Assembly: GCA_024642005.1 (NCBI GenBank)
Contig: JAHECA010000027.1
Coordinates: 1 to 47,342 of the forward strand
From: Robiginitalea sp.
GTDB taxonomy: Bacteria; Bacteroidota; Bacteroidia; Flavobacteriales; Flavobacteriaceae
DNA length: 47,342 bases
Direction of reading: 5' to 3'
In this document: positions 6,667-14,944 of the stretch, piece by piece
How positions within the stretch are numbered: the stretch's first letter is position 1
How the letters are laid out: the number at the start of each line of letters is the position of its first letter
The notes under the pieces: generated by a model
What the model was told of the DNA's origin: nothing
The model's database searches: none
What the model saw: the letters and a program-made list of their open reading frames with translations, nothing else
Translations under genes and position numbers: made by a program

Positions 6667-9071
6667 TCCGGGGAGGTTTGAGTGGCCTGACTAATTGCAT
6701 ATTCCCGGACCTGGTGTGATAGCCTGACATCGTTATCAGAAAGGAGCCTCAGGGCCGAACGGGCCAATTTTTCACTGATTTCCCGATTCGATTTCAAATG
6801 GGTCTCCACAGCTGGTTTCAGGTACAGGGATTTCTGATCCTGGCCCGACCAGTAGTAAACATCCAACAAGGCCGAATAGCCGTCGGCATATACCGGATAT
6901 TTCTGAACCACCTGCTCCAGGAGTTCGGTGGCCTTATCGTAATTGGCCTGCCAGGCATAAATACGCCCCAACAGGATTTCGGCATCTACATGGGAGGGCA
7001 CCTCAGAGAGGATGAACCTGCATAGCAGGCCGGCCCTTTCATAATTCCCGTCCATGGCAAGTTGGCGCGCAGTTGTATAGGCATTGTCGATATCGGGCCC
7101 GTTGTAAACGCTGTGAACCCATACCATTTCCTTTTTGTTTGGTCTGGGGTACATCGTGCCATAAGGGGCTGCTTCGCCGGGCAAAAGCCTCCCCTTTTCC
7201 ACCGCATACCGGTTTAGCGCCCTGAAGCCTTTCAGCTGTTCTTTCAGGCTTTCCTTTTCTTCGGTGGGCAATGCGGTTACCTCCAGGTTGCCGCCTATCC
7301 CATACGCTTTGTTTCCCGATATTACCTTTGTTCCCACGATCAGTGTACGGAAGGAAGCAGCAACTTCATAGAGCGGGATCTGCTTACCTGGTTTGGAGGA
7401 TTGGGTGTAAATCCAGTCAGAACCCAGCCAGGACGCCTTATTTGGCAGGTCAAACCCGTATTGCCGACCCAGGCTGCCGAGCAGGGAAGGCGCAATGTCG
7501 AGATGGGAAGCCAGGGCATCGAGGGTTTGTTTTTGCCGGAGCATCGGGCTGTAGACCAGCAGCGGCACCTGATACGACTGCAACAGGCCGTTGGCCGCCA
7601 ATTCGGCAGGGTGATGCGTGCCCGTAAGTATAAAGACAGTACGGTGGAAACCAGACCTTCTCGAAAAAGCTTCGAAAAACCGTTGCAGCTGCCGGTCTGT
7701 GTATACCATAGCGGCCATTAAAGCCATGTTTTTACGAATAACCCGTGCTTCACGCGAACTGAACATGCCGGCCTCAAAGCGCTGTTCGGCCAGCCTGCTG
7801 TAGGTGTCAGCATCTGGGATAAGATAGGGCTCGGCGCTGCTCAGTGTCTGAAAGACATCGAAGCGGGGCACTGTTCCCGGGGAACGGGTTTTGAGGTAGC
7901 GGTCGAACAGGGCCTCATCAGGGTATCCGAGCGTTACCCCTGCACGGTCGGCATCTTGTGGCTGATAAGCCTCCCCAAACGACTTGCTGTCTGCAAGTTC
8001 GTCTACACGTTCTTCGAACAGCAACCGGTCCCAGCCGGCAAGGGAAGAATTGCCCCCGTACTGAAAACTGGTCCGATAACCGTTTTTCTTGAGGAGGGAA
8101 AACAGGGTCAGGCGTGCCGGGATTTCCGTTTCGGCTGTAAAGCCTGACCGGCCATAGGGCACCGAACCGGTAATCATGGGAAGGGCAGCTTTGCTTTCCC
8201 GCACGTTGCTCATAAAGTGATTCCAGTACAATCCCTGCCGGCTAAGGGAGTCAAGAAAGGGAGCGAAGGTTCGGAAGGCCGCCCCTTCGCCTAAAAAGTC
8301 GGAACTGAGGCCCTCGACTGCGATTAATACAATATGCGGGGGCTGGTCAGGCCAGTCGAGGTATTGCCCCAGGGCATCGCGCTGCTCCCAATTCTGGTAA
8401 AAAGGATAGGGTTCAGCCCCCTGATAAGTATCGGAGCTGGCCCAGGCCTGCAGGTATTCTTCGGCCATGTACTGGGTCTTGTTCAGGTTAACGGGTTTTT
8501 TTTCGGATAGCAGGGTTGCCAGAAAAAGGGAAAACAGGATAACCGTGAAAGGATACATGCCACTGAGCAACCGGTGGATGCGTTTGCTGAGCCGGTAGAA
8601 CAGGCGGAATGCCGAGCCGAGAACAATGGCAGACAGCAAGAGGAGCACCAACAGCTGAGTGCCCGTAAAGACTTGTGAAAGCAGTGTACCGGCCTCCGTA
8701 CCCACTACCTCGTACCTGTCGATGAAATATTCGGTCAGCACCAGTTCCCAAAGCAGCCCCCCCATTAGCATGCCAACGGCTGCCCGGAATCCCCAGCCCG
8801 GTTTTCGCGATTCCAGAAAAGTGAAAAGGAAGGATAGCGGCAGCGCCAGCAGGGCCGTGAACCCCAGGTGGTGCATACCGAGCAGCAAGAGGTTCTTGTT
8901 CAAAAAGCCGTCGAGCACCCCTTGTTCAAAAAGGCGCACCTGCTGGTAAAGTGCCAGCAGCAGCAAACAGCCGTAAAATGCCAGAACCAGCCTGATAAAG
9001 TCTTTCAGGTTGCGTTTCCCGATGCGGGCCTGTATGAAAGCTAACCACTTCATGGCGTCAGGCTTTTGCAA
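6663..9071 (-). CDS. LtaS-like membrane sulfatase-fold protein with C-terminal TPR
   Basis: An 802-residue protein. Several N-terminal membrane helices (about 25-45, 60-85, 98-115, 135-158, 172-190) precede a periplasmic alkaline-phosphatase/sulfatase-fold domain (about 245-560) and a TPR tail (660-750). Relatives (LtaS, OpgB, EptA-like) move phosphoglycerol or phosphoethanolamine onto glycans, so decoration of an exported polysaccharide is the likely job. Metal and nucleophile positions seem to be Glu253 in VEGLS and Ser293 in RESKAALP. The late motif, normally GDH or ADH, reads LTGTHH at 482-487, so the expected Asp is Thr485. A second start, ATG at 9053, would remove the 14-base overlap with the glycosyltransferase. 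It overlaps the YaiO-like gene by 4 bases. Confidence 0.8.
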   Translation of the reverse strand: MQKPDAMKWLAFIQARIGKRNLKDFIRLVLAFYGCLLLLALYQQVRLFEQGVLDGFLNKNLLLLGMHHLGFTALLALPLSFLFTFLESRKPGWGFRAAVGMLMGGLLWELVLTEYFIDRYEVVGTEAGTLLSQVFTGTQLLVLLLLSAIVLGSAFRLFYRLSKRIHRLLSGMYPFTVILFSLFLATLLSEKKPVNLNKTQYMAEEYLQAWASSDTYQGAEPYPFYQNWEQRDALGQYLDWPDQPPHIVLIAVEGLSSDFLGEGAAFRTFAPFLDSLSRQGLYWNHFMSNVRESKAALPMITGSVPYGRSGFTAETEIPARLTLFSLLKKNGYRTSFQYGGNSSLAGWDRLLFEERVDELADSKSFGEAYQPQDADRAGVTLGYPDEALFDRYLKTRSPGTVPRFDVFQTLSSAEPYLIPDADTYSRLAEQRFEAGMFSSREARVIRKNMALMAAMVYTDRQLQRFFEAFSRRSGFHRTVFILTGTHHPAELAANGLLQSYQVPLLVYSPMLRQKQTLDALASHLDIAPSLLGSLGRQYGFDLPNKASWLGSDWIYTQSSKPGKQIPLYEVAASFRTLIVGTKVISGNKAYGIGGNLEVTALPTEEKESLKEQLKGFRALNRYAVEKGRLLPGEAAPYGTMYPRPNKKEMVWVHSVYNGPDIDNAYTTARQLAMDGNYERAGLLCRFILSEVPSHVDAEILLGRIYAWQANYDKATELLEQVVQKYPVYADGYSALLDVYYWSGQDQKSLYLKPAVETHLKSNREISEKLARSALRLLSDNDVRLSHQVREYAISQATQTSPE

Positions 9072-10485
9072 ATCCTTTACGAACCTGGGAGCCCCAGCCC
9101 GTATTGATGTTGAACAATTTTTTATAGTTGCCCCTGACGGCCGACCATACGACCAGCGGATGGAAGGTAAAGGGTTCTATTATGGCGCAGAACAGCAGGA
9201 TCAGTATGTCGCGGGTGCGCGTATACTGGTTATAGGACCACACGTCCCAAAACAGGGCGTAGACCGAAAACATAATGGCAAAGCAATAGACCAAAGCTGT
9301 GATGGCTACAAAAAAGTCCCAGTCCAGAATGCCCAGGTACAGAAATAACAAGATGGAGAAAAACCCCATGAACTCCAGGAGGGGCGCCAGCCATTCGTAA
9401 AAGAACCAGTACGGGTAGCTCAGGAGCCCGAGCCGGCCGAACCTGGGGTTGAAAAACATGTCGCGGTGGCGGTACAGGGTTTCCAGATTGCCCCTGGACC
9501 AGCGGTCGCGCTGGTTTACCAGTACTTTCAGATTTTCCGGTACCTCGGTCCAGCAAAGGGGGTCCGGTATGTATTCAACCGTATAGGGAATGCCACGCTC
9601 GTGCATGTAGCGCCGCATCCTGAAGACGATTTCCATGTCTTCCCCAACTGTACCCGTGTCGTATCCGCCCACGCGCAAGGCTATTTCCCGGTCGAAGAAC
9701 CCAAAGGCGCCTGAAATGATCAGCAGGCTGTCGATGCGCCCCCAGGCCATCCTGCCCAGCAGGAAGGAGCGGGTGTACTCCAGCAGCTGGAAACGGGCCA
9801 ACCAGTTCTTGGGCAGCCGGATCTCTTCGAGGGTGCCCCCGTCTATTTTACAGGAATTGGCAACCCGGATTACCCCGCCTACAGCGATAACGCGCTTGCT
9901 GGAGCGCTGGTAAAACGCCCGAACCACATGCAACAAAGCATCGGGCAGCAGCAGGCAATCCACGTCGATGCAGCCCACGTATTTGTTTTCTGAAAGGCGT
10001 ATACCCGTGTTCAATGCATCAGACTTGCCCCCGTTTTCCTTGTCGATTACCGTAAGCTTCGAAAAGGAGCGCTGACGCGATTTGTAGATGCCCCTGATGG
10101 GTTTGCAGGGCCAGTTCGGGTCCATTTCCCGGTCAATTCTTTCGAGGTCGTACGAATCGATCATTTTCAGGAGCGTATCGTCCCTGCTCCCATCGTTTAC
10201 AACCATTACCTCGTAATTCACATACCGCAAAGACAACAGGGAACGGATGTTCTCCACGATAGTCAGCCCCTCGTTAAAGGCCGGGGCAATAATGGTAATG
10301 CCCGGCGCAAGTGGCGAGGCCATAATCCGGGAAATATCCCCTACCTGGCTTTTATTCCGGTAATGGATGGAATTGCGCGAGGAGAGGTAGGCCATAATTG
10401 CAAACCCAGTAAACAATACGGCTGTAAACGTCAAAAAGACGATGTTGATATACTCCAGTAATATGTCGAGCAGCCCGTTACCCAT
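9058..10485 (-). CDS. Processive family-2 glycosyltransferase, membrane-bound
   Basis: A 475-residue inner-membrane polysaccharide synthase of the cellulose/PgaC/NfrB type. One N-terminal membrane helix (12-34), a cytoplasmic GT-A domain and about three C-terminal helices (358-385, 390-412, 428-448) are seen. The GT2 signatures are complete: NDGS (97-100), ENGGKSDALNTG (150-161), the metal-binding DVD (174-176), the catalytic-base GED (281-283) and QRDRW (325-329), the last marking processive enzymes. The sugar cannot be told from sequence. It overlaps the HEAT-repeat gene upstream by 8 bases and the sulfatase-like gene downstream by 14, so the three are translationally coupled. Intracellular control may come from the HEAT protein. 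Confidence 0.9.
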   Translation of the reverse strand: MGNGLLDILLEYINIVFLTFTAVLFTGFAIMAYLSSRNSIHYRNKSQVGDISRIMASPLAPGITIIAPAFNEGLTIVENIRSLLSLRYVNYEVMVVNDGSRDDTLLKMIDSYDLERIDREMDPNWPCKPIRGIYKSRQRSFSKLTVIDKENGGKSDALNTGIRLSENKYVGCIDVDCLLLPDALLHVVRAFYQRSSKRVIAVGGVIRVANSCKIDGGTLEEIRLPKNWLARFQLLEYTRSFLLGRMAWGRIDSLLIISGAFGFFDREIALRVGGYDTGTVGEDMEIVFRMRRYMHERGIPYTVEYIPDPLCWTEVPENLKVLVNQRDRWSRGNLETLYRHRDMFFNPRFGRLGLLSYPYWFFYEWLAPLLEFMGFFSILLFLYLGILDWDFFVAITALVYCFAIMFSVYALFWDVWSYNQYTRTRDILILLFCAIIEPFTFHPLVVWSAVRGNYKKLFNINTGWGSQVRKGFAKA

Positions 10486-12676
10486 GCGAATGCCTTTTGT
10501 GTTTGGCTGCCCAGCGCAACCAACGGCTGCCCATTTGCCGAGCGGGGGGGGCTGCCTGGTTTACAACCTGGGAGTCGGTCGAATTGGGGTGTCGGATAAA
10601 ATCAAGCTCGAAACCAATAACGTCCAGGGTTGTTTCCTCCTCTTTGGTTATTTCCCGCTGCGGCTGCGGAGCTGCATGATCCAACCCTAGTTTTCTGCCC
10701 AGGCTTTCTATGGCCTGTGAAACCTTCAGGGCGATCCGGGGATCTTCCAGCAATTCGTGCAGGAATTCCCATTCCTTCTCCTCCCCGACTTCGACAAGCT
10801 GTTCGAGCAGGATAAGTTTGGAGTCTGTATCTAGGTCGCGGAACAGTTCCCGGAAAATAGAAAAACGCTGCTGCGAAGTATCCCGGAAATCGGGAATCTG
10901 CTTAAAATAGGGCTCCCCGGCCGGCAAAACTGCGGGCTGGGGCATCTCATCCAATTCGAAAGCCGGTTCCCAGAAATAAACGGGCTGGTCCGGAAGACCG
11001 CCGGGGTTTTCTCCAGGCGGGCCGGTTGACGGCGTACCAGGTCCCGCACCGGAAACGGGAGCGCCCGACACAATTAAGGGCAGGAAATCTTCCTTGAGGT
11101 CGGCTCTCAAATCAACAATAGGGGTAGTCTCTGAAGCCTTGGCCGTCTTTTCACGATAGGCCCCGGGAGCCCCGTATTCGGCCACAGCTTGGTGCGCTTC
11201 GGAGTTTTCTTCGGCAGGTTCAGGCCCTGTAACAGCTTCGGTTATAATGGGCAGGAAATCGAGGGGCAGGATTTCATGGGGCTCCCCTTCCGTCTCGAGT
11301 TCGGAAAGAATGTCGTCCAGTTCCTCCAGGAAACAGACCTCAAAAACAGCTTCATCCTCCTCCCATTCGTCTGTGTCGAAATCGTATTGATTCCGGTCTT
11401 CAACAGTCGTTTCGGCTTCAGCGTCAAGGGCTTTCTCCACCTTGCTTTCTTCGACCTCTTCCCCAAAGTCTGGTTCCCAAAACAGGGCTTCAGGAGCTTT
11501 AGATTGATCGTCTGCAACAGGTTCCTCTACCGGGAGTTCCAGGTCAGGATAGGGCGCCGGCTCTTTTTCGGTGAATTCCTGATTTATATCCTCTTGCGCA
11601 GCGGTTTCCATAAACGCATCGGGCAGGGCGCTGTCGGGTTTGAGCAGGTTCATAACCGACCTTGCCTTGGAGCGGATAATGAAATTGCGGGAGCGGGAAG
11701 CCTGATCTTCCAAAAAGCCGAGTTCCGATTCAGACCCAATCAAGCCTATGGTGTCGAGGATAAGCAACTTTAATTCTTCATTCACCCCTGGAAACAAGGC
11801 AATTATCGGCGCGAGGGCCGAACGGAAGCGGAATTCCCGGATGCATTCCAGGGCAGCCCCTTTGATTCTCTGGTTCTGGTGCCCCAGCAATTTTAAAAGC
11901 GCCATTTCGGCATCATTCTGCCGGTAATGCCTGATGAGCCTGAGGGAAAATAACACCACATCCCGGTTTTCCGAGGTGAGCCAAACCCTGAACCGGGGCG
12001 GATTGTAGTCTTCCCGCTGCATAAGGATTTCCAGGAGCTTGAGTTGTTGCCATTCCGAAATGCTGTAATGGGCCGTGTCCAGGAAATACGCAATGCCTTC
12101 TTCACGCAACATTACCGTGGCGAGCTGGGCTTGTTTCCTGATTACGCTACGGCGGTCGTTGATAAACTTGCGGATGAATGGATAGGCTTTTTCGACCTGC
12201 ATATCAGTGAGCTCCAAAATACCTTTGGAAATGCGTTCCCACCTATAACTTTCTAGCTTTCGAAAGGAATCCAGGTGCAGGTCAAGGTCCTGGAAGAGCT
12301 GGAAGAGGCGATCGCGGGCGTCGCCCGACACATCCATGCGCAGGTCCATGAGCACTTCCGACAGCACCTCCCGGTTCATGGGCACCTTGAGCAATTCCCT
12401 GATCTCGATTTTCATCGCGATATAGGTGTCGCGATCTTCGTTTTCCGAATCGTGCTGGTAGAACAAAAAGTTGCTGATCATCGGGGCCAGGTCGCGCTTT
12501 TTGAGCCGTATGGCCTCGCGTTTGGCTGAGATGCGGTTGCGCATCCAAAACGTCAGCAACAGGTACACTCCACCCAACAAAGCAAAGAACCCGGCCAGCA
12601 TCCAGACCGGGTCTGTTTGAAATTGCCGGGCCAGCAGCAATCCTGTAATACCGGATGTCAGGGGGAAGACGTTCAA
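10478..12676 (-). CDS. HEAT-repeat protein with membrane anchor and acidic disordered region
   Basis: A 732-residue protein. One membrane helix lies at about 24-44 with a positively charged cytoplasmic side after it. Helical HEAT-like repeats run about 60-345, then a long acidic low-complexity segment (350-590), a final HEAT-like helical block (600-665) and a basic tail ending KHKRHSHG. The acidic segment repeats two short motifs: FWEP-x-F at 399-404 and 568-573, and DFLP(I/L)I at 473-478 and 530-535. These may be docking motifs. HEAT scaffolds bind other proteins, and its place between the response regulator and the glycosyltransferase suggests it relays the signal to the synthase (inference). 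It starts 2 bases after the response regulator stop. Confidence 0.78.
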   Translation of the reverse strand: MNVFPLTSGITGLLLARQFQTDPVWMLAGFFALLGGVYLLLTFWMRNRISAKREAIRLKKRDLAPMISNFLFYQHDSENEDRDTYIAMKIEIRELLKVPMNREVLSEVLMDLRMDVSGDARDRLFQLFQDLDLHLDSFRKLESYRWERISKGILELTDMQVEKAYPFIRKFINDRRSVIRKQAQLATVMLREEGIAYFLDTAHYSISEWQQLKLLEILMQREDYNPPRFRVWLTSENRDVVLFSLRLIRHYRQNDAEMALLKLLGHQNQRIKGAALECIREFRFRSALAPIIALFPGVNEELKLLILDTIGLIGSESELGFLEDQASRSRNFIIRSKARSVMNLLKPDSALPDAFMETAAQEDINQEFTEKEPAPYPDLELPVEEPVADDQSKAPEALFWEPDFGEEVEESKVEKALDAEAETTVEDRNQYDFDTDEWEEDEAVFEVCFLEELDDILSELETEGEPHEILPLDFLPIITEAVTGPEPAEENSEAHQAVAEYGAPGAYREKTAKASETTPIVDLRADLKEDFLPLIVSGAPVSGAGPGTPSTGPPGENPGGLPDQPVYFWEPAFELDEMPQPAVLPAGEPYFKQIPDFRDTSQQRFSIFRELFRDLDTDSKLILLEQLVEVGEEKEWEFLHELLEDPRIALKVSQAIESLGRKLGLDHAAPQPQREITKEEETTLDVIGFELDFIRHPNSTDSQVVNQAAPPARQMGSRWLRWAAKHKRHSHG

Positions 12677-12678
12677 GA

Positions 12679-13050
12679 TTATCGGGTTCTCAACAATTTG
12701 CTTATGCGTATCAGCAGCTCAGACGGGCTAACAGGCTTCGAAATAAAGTCGTCGGCCCCCATTTCGAAGGCATTCAGAACGTTCGATTCGTTTCCAGCTG
12801 TGGAAATGATCACTACAGGTACCTTGCTCCCCAGCTCGTTGCGGAGGTAGTCTACCAGTTCGATCCCTGAGAAATAGGGCATCATAATGTCACTCACAAT
12901 AATGTCGGGCATCTGCTGGCCCACATATTCTTTTACCTGACGGCCATCGGCCGCATGGTCTACCCGGTATCCTGCCTTCTCGAGACGGAATTTCAACAGG
13001 GAAGCGAGCATGATGTCGTCTTCTGCCAGTAACAGGTAGGTTTCAGCCAC
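12679..13050 (-). CDS. Single-domain response regulator
   Basis: A CheY-like receiver of 123 residues with no output domain. The acidic pair is in LLLAEDD (residues 10-12), the phosphorylated Asp in VSDIMMP (Asp54), and the conserved Lys in ISKPVSP (Lys105). I place the start at GTG 13050, which overlaps the kinase stop by 8 bases. A longer reading to 13095 would overlap the kinase by 53 bases and add a basic, non-conserved extension. With no DNA-binding domain it must act by protein contact, most likely with the HEAT protein or glycosyltransferase downstream, receiving phosphate from the Hpt domain of the kinase (inference). Confidence 0.9.
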   Translation of the reverse strand: MAETYLLLAEDDIMLASLLKFRLEKAGYRVDHAADGRQVKEYVGQQMPDIIVSDIMMPYFSGIELVDYLRNELGSKVPVVIISTAGNESNVLNAFEMGADDFISKPVSPSELLIRISKLLRTR

Positions 13051-14803
13051 GTGTATTGTTTTTTTTAACCTCCTCGAGGGCCTGGTTGAGGGCACTTTCT
13101 AAATCCGGATAGGATTTTATCAATTCGCGGTAAATCTGGCGCATGCGCTCCACGCCTGTCTGCCTTTGGTTCAGCTCCCGGAGTTCCTTAACCTTGCTGA
13201 GCCAGGTCTGTACTTCCATCAGTTTCAGGCCGGCATTTACCTTATGGGCACTAGCCTCAATCTGCTCATAGTCGAGCAACGTGAGGTGGGTCTTTAGCGC
13301 TCCCAGGAATTCCAGCAGGTTGGCCCTGAAGAGCCTGGTCATTTCTTCAAGCATCTCGATATCGCCCATACATTCCTTCCATAGGCCGGAAAGATTCAGG
13401 ATGCCATTCATCGGGGCATCATCCGGTTCTTCGGGGCAGGTTTCGTATGCATGCCCGGGCAAGGGGTTCAGCTGCCTGAGCACCTTCTCCAGCAGTTCCT
13501 CCGGGCAAAAGGGTTTCAGCAACACATCGTTGATGCCGGACCTTCGCACCTGCTGGCTGTCTTCGGCCGAAAGGTCGGCTGTAACCGCCACGATGGGTAT
13601 TTTTGAGATGGCTGCATTGTCGTGGTTTCGGATTCGGACGCTGGCCTGGTAGCCGTCCATGCCCGGCATGCGCAGGTCTGTCAAAACAAGATCCACGCGT
13701 TCCTCTGAGAGCATGCCGATGCCATAAATGGCTTTCTCACTTACAAGTACGCGGCAGCCCCACCCTTTCAGGCGGGTTGACAGAAGTTTCTGATTCAGGA
13801 GGTTGTCTTCAATAATAAGGATGGTTTTGCCTGCCAGTGGACGCTCCAGGCTTTCAGGGGCAGGATCAGTCATAGTGGTTTGCCCCGGTGTTTGATGGAA
13901 AGGGATGACGAATCGAAAGGTTGATCCGGCCCCTTCCCGGCTTTCGGCAGAAATACTGCCGCCCAGTCGATCGAGCGATTTTTTGACAATGCTCAGGCCC
14001 AGGCCGATGCCCTGCTGGTTTTCGGAAGCGCCTGTTCCCTTCCGGAAGGCGTCAAAGACGAAGGGCAGATCAGCGGCTGAAATGCCGGGCCCTGTATCGC
14101 GAACTGCTCCGTGCAACAGACAGGCGCCGTCCTGAAATTCAGGCCAGATACGCAGCTCGATGCGCCCCTGCTCCACAAACTTGATGGCATTGCCGAGCAG
14201 GTTCATCAAGATTTGAGAAAACCGCGAGGGGTCACCCACAAGCTGCTTCGGCATTTGCGGGTCAAGGTCGAGTTCAAAAGACACGCTGTCTGAGACAATG
14301 AGCGAGCCGCACAAATAGCTGACCTGTTCAATAAGCTGCCCGGGGTTAAAGACGAGGCTCCTGACAGGTTCGTGCTCCGATTGAAGCCGGGCGTATTCCA
14401 GCAGTTCGCCAACCAGCAAGAGCATTGAATCGGCTGCGGCACCAATAGCCTGCACCTGTTCGGTTTGTTGTTCGTTAAGCTTCCCCTGACTGAGGAACTG
14501 CGAGAGTTGGGAAATGGCATGAAGTGGGGTGCGCAGCTCGTGGCTTACCGTGGCCAGAAGTTCGGCAACTGTTTCATCGGCCGGCCCGCCAGTACCCATT
14601 TCGGCTGTTTCACTGGAGCCTGGCTCGAGCTGACGGCTATTGGCCGGCGCCCATAACCTGTCTTCCAGGCGTGTACGAAACTGGTTGAAGGACATCTTGA
14701 GGGCCCGGGCTTCTGAGACGGTAAGCTGGTCGAAAGAAAATCCCTCTAGGGCGTTTTGCAGGTCGGCAATTTGGTCGAGAAGGTCTCGGGAGCGCGTTGG
14801 CAT
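13043..14803 (-). CDS. Soluble hybrid histidine kinase with receiver and Hpt domains
   Basis: A 586-residue phosphorelay protein without membrane segments or a recognisable sensor domain. The N-terminal 75 residues are probably helical. The HisKA motif SHELRTPLH places the phosphorylated residue at His88. The ATPase shows NLLGNAIKF (N box, 201-209), DTGPGI (236-241) and GIGLGLS (265-271). The receiver has Asp376 in LTDLRMPG and Lys430. The C-terminal Hpt motif ASAHKVNAGLK gives His520, where HKLKG is more usual. Together with the separate receiver just downstream, this forms a complete His-Asp-His-Asp relay. As first gene of the operon it probably sets activity of the polysaccharide machinery in response to a cytoplasmic or partner-derived cue. 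Confidence 0.92.
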   Translation of the reverse strand: MPTRSRDLLDQIADLQNALEGFSFDQLTVSEARALKMSFNQFRTRLEDRLWAPANSRQLEPGSSETAEMGTGGPADETVAELLATVSHELRTPLHAISQLSQFLSQGKLNEQQTEQVQAIGAAADSMLLLVGELLEYARLQSEHEPVRSLVFNPGQLIEQVSYLCGSLIVSDSVSFELDLDPQMPKQLVGDPSRFSQILMNLLGNAIKFVEQGRIELRIWPEFQDGACLLHGAVRDTGPGISAADLPFVFDAFRKGTGASENQQGIGLGLSIVKKSLDRLGGSISAESREGAGSTFRFVIPFHQTPGQTTMTDPAPESLERPLAGKTILIIEDNLLNQKLLSTRLKGWGCRVLVSEKAIYGIGMLSEERVDLVLTDLRMPGMDGYQASVRIRNHDNAAISKIPIVAVTADLSAEDSQQVRRSGINDVLLKPFCPEELLEKVLRQLNPLPGHAYETCPEEPDDAPMNGILNLSGLWKECMGDIEMLEEMTRLFRANLLEFLGALKTHLTLLDYEQIEASAHKVNAGLKLMEVQTWLSKVKELRELNQRQTGVERMRQIYRELIKSYPDLESALNQALEEVKKNNTRG

Positions 14804-14823
14804 GGTATTGGTTTCGGTTGTCT

Positions 14824-14837
14824 GGTAAGATTTTACC
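14824..14837. promoter_or_regulatory. Short palindrome between kinase and dipeptidase genes
   Basis: GGTAA-GATT-TTACC, 21 bases before the kinase start in the 141-base divergent spacer. It could be an operator or chance. No convincing promoter was found for either divergent gene. Confidence 0.25.
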
Positions 14838-14944
14838 GTTTAATGGATTAAAAATCCTTATTCAGGCCGGGGCCGACAATAAATTGTTCCCTATCTTCCC
14901 CAAACCGTTGTAAAACCCCATAATTTGTAGGTAACACGTATACC

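Noticed and set aside
11189-11773. Plus-strand frame of 194 codons antisense to the HEAT gene
   Set aside because: It covers the acidic linker, whose Glu/Asp codons read as Phe-, Leu- and Val-rich sequence on the opposite strand.
14884-14927. Promoter for the dipeptidase gene (TAATTTG near 14921)
   Set aside because: The element is one base short and no TTTG occurs at 19-21 bases; not strong enough to list.
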